Part shown: one piece after another, positions 1 through 6,483 of the stretch
Layout of the letters: each line of letters begins with the position of its first letter
How positions within the stretch are numbered: position 1 is the stretch's first letter
NCBI GenBank assembly: GCA_964393115.1
Contig: CAYMST010000129.1
Coordinates: 1-13,423 of the forward strand
Length of the DNA: 13,423 nucleotides
DNA from: CAYMST01 sp964393115
GTDB taxonomy: Bacteria > Bacteroidota > Bacteroidia > Cytophagales > Cyclobacteriaceae
Reading direction: 5' to 3'
The notes under the pieces: generated by a model
Seen by the model: only the letters and a program-made list of their open reading frames with translations
Told to the model about the DNA's origin: nothing
Databases searched by the model: none
Program-made: the position numbers and the translations under genes

Positions 1-31
1 GGTAGTTTAGACATATATCAATAAGAGTGTA

Positions 32-718
32 TCAATTAAACTCAGATAACTCATTCTTTAATTGCTCTTCCGACTCCACCTTTTTGAGCAACTCGATGGC
101 ATTATTTACATTGAGCTTTTTCATGATGTGGAATCGATGGGTTTCCACTGTCCTTACACTTTTATCCAGTTTTTGAGCTATTTCCTTATTATTCATGCCA
201 TTATACAACATGGATAAGATCTGTTTCTCACGTTTGGTCAGGCTAAACTGATTGACTTCCCGAGGCTTTGCCGATGAATTGGCCAAGGAATTAGCGCTTA
301 AAAACCCTTTCACCAAGATTTCGGATACATCTCCGGTATAATAATTATGGCCATCTTGTACCGTTTTGATCGCCTTAACGAACTCATGTTTACTCGAATC
401 CTTCAAAAGATACCCTGAGGCTCCGGCCTTTATGGATTGGGTAATATATTCCTCATCATCATGCATAGACAAGACAATGGCTTTAACAGCAGTGTTTTTT
501 TTAGCCAGTTCACTGATCGCCTCTAAGCCGTTCATCACAGGCATACGGATATCAGTAATTAGAATATCCGGCTTAAGGTCCTCTACGACCTTTAGTGCCT
601 CTTCTCCGTTAGAAGCCTGGCCAATAACCTCAATATTGCCTTCTGACTCCAGTAAAAACTTAATCCCGTCCCGAACGATCTCATGGTCATCCGCTAAAAC
701 GACTCTTATTTTTTCCAT
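32..718 (-). CDS. NarL/FixJ-family response regulator (receiver + LuxR-type HTH)
   Basis: Cytoplasmic DNA-binding response regulator, the likely phosphorylation target of the kinase encoded just upstream. Numbered from the ATG at 718 (228 aa), the receiver has the acidic pair in LADDHE (D10, D11), the phospho-acceptor D56 in ILITDIRMP, S84 in VLSMH and K106 in YLLKD. A LuxR-type helix-turn-helix follows at about 159-217, with the typical LTKREKQIL and NKEIAQKL signatures and TVETHRFHIMKKL as recognition region. The frame stays open to a TTG at 727, but ATG at 718 is the better start: the kinase stop TAA ends at 720, leaving one base between the genes, a classic translationally coupled kinase-regulator pair. 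All phosphorylation residues are intact. The target is not shown by the protein; nirBD and cobA are inferred from context. No terminator is visible in the 31 bases after its stop. Confidence 0.95.
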   Translation of the reverse strand: MEKIRVVLADDHEIVRDGIKFLLESEGNIEVIGQASNGEEALKVVEDLKPDILITDIRMPVMNGLEAISELAKKNTAVKAIVLSMHDDEEYITQSIKAGASGYLLKDSSKHEFVKAIKTVQDGHNYYTGDVSEILVKGFLSANSLANSSAKPREVNQFSLTKREKQILSMLYNGMNNKEIAQKLDKSVRTVETHRFHIMKKLNVNNAIELLKKVESEEQLKNELSEFN

Positions 719-719
719 A

Positions 720-2516
720 TTAATCAATAGGTAACGAAATCTTCACAGTGGTACCCTCATCAATCTTCGAAGATATATCAAATTTAGCATTAATGAACGC
801 AGCACGCTCCCTCATATTGAATACGCCGTTACCTGATTTCCCTCTATCCTCGTTTAAACCCACCTTGGAGGTATCAAAACCCTTGCCGTTATCTATCACT
901 CTAATGGTTAGCGAGTTATAATCATGATCAAATACTACTCTGATGAGTCCACCTTTTGAGTATTTGATTGAATTGTTTACTGCTTCTTGAATAATCCTAT
1001 ATAGATTGGTCTCAATGTTTTTATCTAGCCGATTAATGAACTTTGTCTTGTTATCAAATAGGACTTCGGCATCTGTTAAGGAAGTGACCTCCTGACAAAA
1101 CTTATTGATCGCCGGTACTATTCCAAAGTCAATCAAACTACTTGGCGTAAGATTAAAAGATACTCTTCTAACCTCTCGAATAACATTCTTGAGCAGTGAC
1201 CGCGAGTCCTCTAACTTCTTTTTCATGGGACCCGAACCGGGAATAGCCTCTAAGTTAATCTTCAATCCAGTAAGCATTTGTCCTATACCATCATGAATCT
1301 CTCTTGCTATCCGTTTTCTCTCTTCCTCTTGTCCTTCTAGTATGAGCACTGACCTGTAACGTTGCTGCTGAACGGACTTCTCGATCTTCTCTAGGTTTAT
1401 CTCTCTAGACCTTCGTTGGGCCTCTTTTATTTCCGTTACGTCTTTTGCGATGACTACGAACTCACGCTTATCACGATAGGTAGAAGATACCGGTACAACA
1501 AAAGTCTCTAGCCATCTAAAATCACCAGGATCACTAGTCAGGTTCAATTCACCATTCCATGTTTTTCCTTCTTTGATCATTTCAAAAAGCCCCTCAATAA
1601 ACTCATTCTTATATCCCTCCTTAGAAAGCCATTTCTTTAGGTTGGTTGGTATATTGAGTTCCTCAAATTCAAAGAGTTTCTTAAATCGTTCAGAAAAATT
1701 GATAATCTCGCCGTCTACATTGATTTTTAGGAATAAAGAAGTTTGGTCTGGTTCCAAATTAACGGCCTCCAAATCTTGATATGACTTTCCTAGCTCATTA
1801 TAAAGCTTGGTAATCTGTGCTGCCATCCTAACAGCGTCGTCTTCAGACTTTACCAACTCATCAATGGTTATTTTAACATTATTCGCGATGGGCTTGAATA
1901 TAAACAGCAGTTCACAGACGATTATGAGCAAAGAGATAATGAGTAGCATGAGTTCGGTCTTCCCCACCAACTCTACTTTTGCTTTGGCCTCTTTGTCATA
2001 TTGAAACACAATGCCATCCATGATCTGAAGGAACTTAGGTTCATTTTCCAATATCGCGGCTATTGCATCTAGAAGAACCTTCTTATCCAAAGGTGACTTC
2101 TGCAAGACCTTCAATACAACTTCAGAATTACTAACCATGTGATTGTAGTATGGAGTAATTTCATCAAACATGGCCATCACTACTTTAGTGTTATAACCAT
2201 GTAAGCCAAGGGCTTCATCTCCTAGAAGCAGACCATTATGACTGTTTTTCCATAGTGTTAGTGCTTCCTCCAGTTCTATTTGCTTTACACGATAGTCGGC
2301 ATAATCTGTTATCGAAGCTATCTGTGAGACGACTTTACTGATTTTCTGACTTAACATGCGCTGACGGCCAGCAACGTTTATCACCCTGGAGTCGTCTTGC
2401 TGCTTATTAATGAAATTTTGAATGACGACCTGACTAAGTATAATGATGGCCGCAATTCCCGAGAGAGCGATTATGTATAGTCGGCCAAGTCTTTGAAACC
2501 GGTTTTTCTTGAGCAA
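720..2516 (-). CDS. NarX-like membrane sensor histidine kinase (PilJ/NarX-type sensor, PAS, HisKA_3, HATPase)
   Basis: A 598-aa membrane kinase. Order: membrane helix at about 13-33; extracytoplasmic region about 34-186 starting with NVAGRQRMLSQKIS (47-60), which matches the type IV pili methyl-accepting/NarX N-terminal family and resembles the nitrate-binding P-box of NarX; second membrane helix about 188-208; PAS domain about 255-365 ending in the usual DVTEIKEA; HisKA_3 dimerisation helix with EEERKRIAREIHDG, phospho-acceptor H408; HATPase with N-box EAVNNSIKYS (511-520), DNGKGF (542-547) and GNGVFNMRERA. No Cys cluster of the NreB type is present. The start is TTG at 2516: the frame is closed upstream by TAG, contains no ATG there, and the first internal ATG (residue 54) would remove the first membrane helix. 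Sensing nitrate or nitrite is inferred from the P-box-like motif and the adjacent nirBD; the exact ligand is unproven. Confidence 0.93.
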   Translation of the reverse strand: MLKKNRFQRLGRLYIIALSGIAAIIILSQVVIQNFINKQQDDSRVINVAGRQRMLSQKISKVVSQIASITDYADYRVKQIELEEALTLWKNSHNGLLLGDEALGLHGYNTKVVMAMFDEITPYYNHMVSNSEVVLKVLQKSPLDKKVLLDAIAAILENEPKFLQIMDGIVFQYDKEAKAKVELVGKTELMLLIISLLIIVCELLFIFKPIANNVKITIDELVKSEDDAVRMAAQITKLYNELGKSYQDLEAVNLEPDQTSLFLKINVDGEIINFSERFKKLFEFEELNIPTNLKKWLSKEGYKNEFIEGLFEMIKEGKTWNGELNLTSDPGDFRWLETFVVPVSSTYRDKREFVVIAKDVTEIKEAQRRSREINLEKIEKSVQQQRYRSVLILEGQEEERKRIAREIHDGIGQMLTGLKINLEAIPGSGPMKKKLEDSRSLLKNVIREVRRVSFNLTPSSLIDFGIVPAINKFCQEVTSLTDAEVLFDNKTKFINRLDKNIETNLYRIIQEAVNNSIKYSKGGLIRVVFDHDYNSLTIRVIDNGKGFDTSKVGLNEDRGKSGNGVFNMRERAAFINAKFDISSKIDEGTTVKISLPID

Positions 2517-2546
2517 GGGTATTCTATTTAGCTATTAAAAAAATAA

Positions 2547-2576
2547 AAGTACGTAGAAAAAACATTCCACGTACTT
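2547..2576 (-). promoter_or_regulatory. 12-bp inverted repeat before the kinase gene; possible operator or second terminator
   Basis: AAGTACGT (2547-2554) and ACGTACTT (2569-2576) are perfect inverted arms. As minus-strand RNA the stem extends to 12 pairs including one G-U, with a 6-base loop, and is followed by a T-rich run (TTATTTTTTT). It lies 30 bases before the TTG start of the kinase. The arm contains AGTACGTA (2548-2555), the same 8-mer found between nirB and cobA (5622-5629). It could be a regulator-binding palindrome for autoregulation, a terminator of read-through from nirBD, or both. I found no convincing -33/-7 promoter pair for the kinase in this gap. Confidence 0.55.
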
Positions 2577-2590
2577 ACAATTTGACTTAT

Positions 2591-2614
2591 AAAAAACCCC
2601 TTTACAAAGGAGTC
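2591..2614 (-). terminator. Intrinsic terminator after nirD
   Basis: On the minus strand the bases read as a stem GACTCCTT / AAGGGGTT (6 strong-to-wobble core pairs plus A-U and G-U at the base) closing a TGTA loop. A TTTTTT run begins within the last stem bases. It lies 38 bases past the nirD stop and in the correct orientation to end the nirBD transcript before the kinase-regulator pair. Confidence 0.75.
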
Positions 2615-2651
2615 ACCTATTAAAAACTCCCAAAAAAATATCAAAAAGAAG

Positions 2652-3029
2652 TTATTCAACTCCAATTTGCACGTAACCATCTTCTATCTTAACTGGATAA
2701 ATCGCAATCGAGCACTCGTCTCCGTTGATATTTTCACCAGTTTTCAATGAGAAAGTTTTTTTGTGATACGGACATGCCACTTTCGGCTCATCACCAGCCG
2801 TACCAATCATACCACGAGAAAGAATCATCTGCATCTTGTGTGGACATAGGTTTTGACAGGCATACCACTTATCTAGTCGTGTAAAGTTGAATACCGCAAT
2901 CTGTAAATCACCGTATTTCACATTTGCTCCACCATTTTTGGGAAACTTTTCTACTAGCGCGGCTTTGAACCATTTCTTGACCTCACCTTCCTTTACTGTC
3001 TTATATGTATTGAATATTTCTTCGATCAT
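2652..3029 (-). CDS. nirD: Nitrite reductase [NAD(P)H] small subunit, Rieske-like NirD
   Basis: A 125-aa small subunit of the cytoplasmic NADH-dependent nitrite reductase that works with NirB to reduce nitrite to ammonium. The Rieske-like fold is recognisable from LCPHKMQM (61-68) and ACPYHKKTFSLKTGE (85-99), followed by a family-typical ending IAIYPVKIEDGYV. All four canonical Rieske [2Fe-2S] ligand positions are occupied (C62, H64, C86, H89); some NirD proteins lack them, so a cluster here is possible but not proven. The frame is open to a TTG at 3038, but ATG at 3029 gives a normal N-terminus and was chosen. It follows nirB by 41 bases on the same strand with no visible terminator between, so the two are surely one operon. 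Confidence 0.95.
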   Translation of the reverse strand: MIEEIFNTYKTVKEGEVKKWFKAALVEKFPKNGGANVKYGDLQIAVFNFTRLDKWYACQNLCPHKMQMILSRGMIGTAGDEPKVACPYHKKTFSLKTGENINGDECSIAIYPVKIEDGYVQIGVE

Positions 3030-3070
3030 TACTCTCAATTTGAAATCATAACTTTAGCACGAAACCCTAA

Positions 3071-5572
3071 TTACCTCCATGGAGCAGGTATCTTTTGGCC
3101 CCTCATGTCCACTACTTCCAAGTCTTCATATGCCTCATCGTCATTTACAAAATGTGAGAACTTCTCTCTCAAAGCAGGATCTTCTACGACTTTTTTCCAC
3201 TCACACTCATACTTATTGATTAGGTCTTGCATATCACTCTCCAGCTGATCACAAATACCTAATGAATCCTTAACCACTACGTCGGTTAAATAATCTATCC
3301 CTCCATCTAATTTATTGAGCCAAGTAGCCGTCCTGGTAAGTGGATCTGCGGTTTTAATGTAGAACATTAAAAACCTATCAATATATTTGACAACCGTTTC
3401 TTTATCTATATCACCGGCAAGCAGTAAAGCATGCTGCGGTTTCGCACCCCCGTTTCCACATACGTATAGGTTCCAACCTTTTTCTGTGGCAATTATCCCA
3501 AAATCCTTGCTTTGCGCCTCTGCACATTCTCTCACACAACCAGAAACACCACCTTTTAATTTATGAGGTGCTCTTAGCCCTTTATATCTATTTTCCACCT
3601 CTACGGCAAAAGAAACCGAATCTTGAACCCCGTATCTACACCATGTGGACCCAACACAGCTCTTAACTGTCCTTAGTGCTTTACCATATGCGTGACCACT
3701 TTCAAAACCTTCCGCTACGAGCTCCTCCCAAATCAAAGGAAGTTCATCAACCCGGGCTCCGAACATGTCAATACGTTGCCCACCAGTGATTTTCGTATAT
3801 AGCTTGTATTTCTTGGCAATTCGACCAATGGCAATCAATTGATCTGGTGTTAGCTCTCCCGCTGGAACTCGCGGTACAACCGAATAGGTGCCTCCACGCT
3901 GGATATTGGCTAAAAATCTATCATTGGTATCTTGAATCGTATCCTGATTCAGAATCAAATCGTTATAAACACTGGCAAAAATAGAAGCCGCAGCTGGCTT
4001 ACAAATTTCACAACCGTGACCTGTACCATATTTATCTAAAAGCTCGTCATAAGTCTTGATACCACCGACCTTTACGAGATCATACAGCTCTTGACGTGAA
4101 TAAGGAAAGTGTTCACAAATAACTTTCTTGACCGTCTTACCCATTGATTTGAGGGTATAGTTGTATAGATCCGTAACCATAGGCATACAACCACCACAGC
4201 CTGTACCTGCTTTTGTACACTTCTTGACAGCCGCTATATCTTCAAGATCGTTATCCTTAATAGCATCACAAATAGCCCCTTTGGATACGTTCTCACAAGA
4301 ACAAACCATAGCGGTATCTGGCAGGTCTTCGACTCCAAGCCCACCACCACCTTCTCCGCGCGAACCAAGGATTAACTCCTCCGGCTTCTCTGGAATAGGC
4401 AAACTATTCATCACCGTCTGGTGAAGAATATTGTAATCACTGGCATCCCCAACCAAAATACCACCGACAAGACTTTTTCCGTCTTCCGAGATATTTATTC
4501 GCTTATAAATACCAGAGTTTTTATCTTCAAATACAATCTCTCTACACCCAGAAGTCTCTCCAAAGCAATCTCCAAAACTAGCTACATCGGTACCAATTAA
4601 CTTCAGCTTAGTAGACATATCACAGTCCTTAAACTGCTTTTCTTCTGAACCCGAAACGATCTGATTGACAACGATATCCGCCATTTCATAGCCTGGTGCG
4701 ACCAAGCCGTAAATCATGCCTCTGTGAAGAGCACACTCACCAATTGCAAATACATTTTCATCTTTAGTTTTTAGAAGGTCGTCTACTACGATCCCTCCTC
4801 TAGGTCCCACTTCAAGATCACAAACCTTGGCAAGTTCGTCTCGTGGCCTAATACCTGCGGATATAACTAACATATCTACGTCTATAGCTGTATCATCCGC
4901 AAAGTCTAACCCCTCCAAACTGCCATTACCCCTGATCTGAGAAGTGTTTTTACTTAAATGCACTTTGATACCGAGAGATTCGATAGTGCTCTTCAGCATT
5001 TCCGCACCATTATCGTCAAGCTGTCTTGGCATCAGTCGTGGAGCAAACTCGACTACATGAGTATCTAAGTCCAAATCCACCATCGCTTTAGCCGCTTCCA
5101 AACCTAATAATCCCCCACCCATCACAGCAGCGGACTTAGATTTTCTACCAAACTCAATGATGGCATCTAAATCTTCTATTGTTCTGTATACAAATACTCC
5201 TTTTTTGTCGACGCCTTTTATTGGAGGAACAAAAGCACTTGAACCTGTGGCCAGAACTAAGTAATCATACGTAAGCTCTGTTCCCTTATGTGTAATGATT
5301 AGTTTCTCCTCACGTTTAATATCTGTTACCAACTCTCCAGTAAGCAGTTTTACGCCGTTTTCTTCGTACCAACTTCTAGGGGCCATGCTAAGTTTTTCAG
5401 CATTCTGATCACTGAAATACTCACTTAAATGCACTCTATCGTAAGCCGGAATAGGCTCTTCTCCAAAGACGGTAACTTCAAATTTTCCTTCTGAAGACGG
5501 GCTGGCTTCTCTTAGTTTCTCGCAAAACTTATAACCGACCATCCCATTTCCTACGACTATTATTTTCTTCAT
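3071..5572 (-). CDS. nirB: Nitrite reductase [NAD(P)H] large subunit NirB
   Basis: An 833-aa cytoplasmic siroheme nitrite reductase (nitrite to ammonium, NADH as donor), full length for the family. Order: FAD-binding fold from VVGNGMVGYKFCEKL (6-20); NADH-binding MGGGLLGLEAAKAM (151-164); FAD-contacting NVFAIGECA (273-281); BFD-like [2Fe-2S] domain with C424, C426, C459, C462; a second BFD-like segment with C486 and C521/C524 (GCEICKP); sulfite/nitrite reductase ferredoxin-like half domain from about 555; siroheme/[4Fe-4S] ligands C639, C645 (CVGSTWC) and C679, C683 (CVREC). All expected cofactor cysteines are present, so the enzyme looks intact. ATG at 5572 directly precedes the FAD fold. 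It heads the nirBD operon and is divergent from cobA, which supplies its siroheme. Whether it serves assimilation or ammonification cannot be told; no nitrate reductase or nitrate transporter is in view. Confidence 0.97.
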   Translation of the reverse strand: MKKIIVVGNGMVGYKFCEKLREASPSSEGKFEVTVFGEEPIPAYDRVHLSEYFSDQNAEKLSMAPRSWYEENGVKLLTGELVTDIKREEKLIITHKGTELTYDYLVLATGSSAFVPPIKGVDKKGVFVYRTIEDLDAIIEFGRKSKSAAVMGGGLLGLEAAKAMVDLDLDTHVVEFAPRLMPRQLDDNGAEMLKSTIESLGIKVHLSKNTSQIRGNGSLEGLDFADDTAIDVDMLVISAGIRPRDELAKVCDLEVGPRGGIVVDDLLKTKDENVFAIGECALHRGMIYGLVAPGYEMADIVVNQIVSGSEEKQFKDCDMSTKLKLIGTDVASFGDCFGETSGCREIVFEDKNSGIYKRINISEDGKSLVGGILVGDASDYNILHQTVMNSLPIPEKPEELILGSRGEGGGGLGVEDLPDTAMVCSCENVSKGAICDAIKDNDLEDIAAVKKCTKAGTGCGGCMPMVTDLYNYTLKSMGKTVKKVICEHFPYSRQELYDLVKVGGIKTYDELLDKYGTGHGCEICKPAAASIFASVYNDLILNQDTIQDTNDRFLANIQRGGTYSVVPRVPAGELTPDQLIAIGRIAKKYKLYTKITGGQRIDMFGARVDELPLIWEELVAEGFESGHAYGKALRTVKSCVGSTWCRYGVQDSVSFAVEVENRYKGLRAPHKLKGGVSGCVRECAEAQSKDFGIIATEKGWNLYVCGNGGAKPQHALLLAGDIDKETVVKYIDRFLMFYIKTADPLTRTATWLNKLDGGIDYLTDVVVKDSLGICDQLESDMQDLINKYECEWKKVVEDPALREKFSHFVNDDEAYEDLEVVDMRGQKIPAPWR

Positions 5573-5585
5573 AAGCCAAACTTTG

Positions 5586-5629
5586 CGTAAAAATACGTAT
5601 TATTTCGTAGAAGTCAATAGCAGTACGTA
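5586..5629. promoter_or_regulatory. Helically phased CGTA array in the nirB/cobA divergent promoter region
   Basis: CGTA occurs at 5586-5589, 5596-5599, 5606-5609 and 5626-5629, always on the same 10-base phase, with only the 5616 position missing (AATA). Two of them form perfect TACGTA palindromes (5594-5599, 5624-5629) whose centres are exactly 30 bases apart. AGTACGTA at 5622-5629 recurs before the kinase gene. The array covers the predicted nirB promoter and the region upstream of cobA. LuxR-type regulators such as NarL bind short TAC...GTA-like sites, so the linked response regulator is the natural candidate; this is inference. Confidence 0.55.
5588..5617 (-). promoter_or_regulatory. Candidate nirBD promoter (TTG-N19-TATTTTTA)
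   Basis: On the minus strand TTG (5617-5615) is followed after 19 bases by TATTTTTA (5595-5588), one mismatch from the Bacteroidota -7 consensus TAnnTTTG with consensus spacing. Transcription would start near 5580-5585, about ten bases before the nirB ATG. The CGTA cores at 5596 and 5606 fall between the two boxes, and the TACGTA at 5624-5629 lies about 44 bases upstream of the predicted start, a usual place for an activator. Confidence 0.5.
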
Positions 5630-5638
5630 AACTTTTGT

Positions 5639-5646
5639 TAGTTTTG
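5639..5646 (+). promoter_or_regulatory. -7 box TAGTTTTG directly before cobA (possible leaderless start)
   Basis: TAGTTTTG is a perfect match to TAnnTTTG and ends four bases before the cobA ATG at 5651. Transcription from it would begin at or within a few bases of the ATG, giving a leaderless message. No TTG lies 18-20 bases upstream, so the promoter would be weak or activator-dependent. Confidence 0.35.
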
Positions 5647-5650
5647 CACT

Positions 5651-6424
5651 ATGGCAAAACCTACATTATTTCTTGTCGGAGCAGGGCCAGGTGATGAAGA
5701 GTTAATAACTCTGAAAGCCGTTAAGGCTCTAGAAAACGCAGATGTTGTCCTTTACGACGCTCTTGCCAATGAGAACTTGCTCAAATATTGTAAGCAGGAC
5801 GCGGTAAAGGTTTACGTAGGAAAACGTGCAGGGCTACATCATTATAGTCAATTCCTTATTAATAAAATGATCGTTAAGTACGGTCAGGAATACGACAATG
5901 TAGTCCGCTTAAAAGGAGGTGATCCTTTTGTCTTTGGGAGAGGGTATGAAGAATTAGAGTTTGCTGAAAAGCATGGAATGGAATGCAAAGTAATCCCTGG
6001 CGTAACAAGTGCTTTGTCTGTTCCTGCATTACAGAAAATCCCAGCGACACATAGAGGTGCTAACGAAAGTCTATGGGTAGTTACAGGCACGACGAAAGAG
6101 GGGCGATTTTCTAAAGACATGCCACTAGCAGCCCAATCTTCTGCGACAGTAATTGTACTCATGGGTATGAAAAGATTGTCAGAAATCGTGGATCTTTTCA
6201 AGATACACCGAGGTGATAATGAGCCCATAGCCATTATTCAAAATGGATCTACCGATCAAGAAAAGTCCGTTATTGGTACACTAAAAAATATTGTTCTAAA
6301 GGTCAACGAGAACAATATTACCTCTCCAGCCATTATTACTATTGGAGAAGTCGTTAACCTCAAACATCAAGAGGATCTTAACTTCGAAGAAGCAGTGTTT
6401 AACCAGTACTTTCTAGAATTTTAA
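5651..6424 (+). CDS. cobA: Uroporphyrinogen-III C-methyltransferase (SUMT)
   Basis: A 257-aa single-domain SUMT, which uses S-adenosylmethionine to methylate uroporphyrinogen III at C2 and C7, giving precorrin-2, the branch point to siroheme and cobalamin. Family signatures are VGAGPGDEELITLKA (9-23), VVRLKGGDPFVFGRG (84-98), IPGVTSALSVPA (115-126), VVTGT (143-147) and LMGMKRL (170-176). Length fits a stand-alone CobA; the CysG-type precorrin-2 dehydrogenase/ferrochelatase part is absent and no separate gene for it is in the window. ATG at 5651 places the glycine-rich motif where it usually sits. It is divergent from nirB with only 78 bases between, so the likely role is siroheme supply for NirB, with co-regulation through the shared gap. 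It converges on the next gene across a strong hairpin. Confidence 0.95.
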   Translation: MAKPTLFLVGAGPGDEELITLKAVKALENADVVLYDALANENLLKYCKQDAVKVYVGKRAGLHHYSQFLINKMIVKYGQEYDNVVRLKGGDPFVFGRGYEELEFAEKHGMECKVIPGVTSALSVPALQKIPATHRGANESLWVVTGTTKEGRFSKDMPLAAQSSATVIVLMGMKRLSEIVDLFKIHRGDNEPIAIIQNGSTDQEKSVIGTLKNIVLKVNENNITSPAIITIGEVVNLKHQEDLNFEEAVFNQYFLEF

Positions 6425-6430
6425 TAATTA

Positions 6431-6474
6431 TGACCAGCATATTAGGGTGAAAAGACACTCCGTTATGCTGGTCA
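6431..6474. terminator. Shared hairpin between convergent cobA and manC
   Basis: TGACCAGCATA (6431-6441) and TATGCTGGTCA (6464-6474) form a perfect 11-bp stem. The 22-base loop can pair further inside (GGGTG with CACTC, one wobble). It occupies the whole 59-base gap between two convergent genes, as a bidirectional transcription stop would. Neither side has a strong T-run: the minus side is followed by an AT-rich stretch, the plus side by CAATATGG. Termination is therefore likely from position and stem strength, not from a textbook sequence. Confidence 0.6.
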
Positions 6475-6483
6475 ATATGGTTG

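Noticed and set aside
16..36. Two copies of TATCAAT 14 bases apart after the response regulator gene
   Set aside because: Short AT-rich repeat at the window edge with no pairing or context; likely chance.
3459..3464. TACGTA inside nirB (also near 5269 in nirB, 5814 in cobA and 7364 in manC)
   Set aside because: Isolated copies inside coding sequence without phasing or flanking symmetry; a few are expected by chance in 13 kb, so they were not called as regulator sites.
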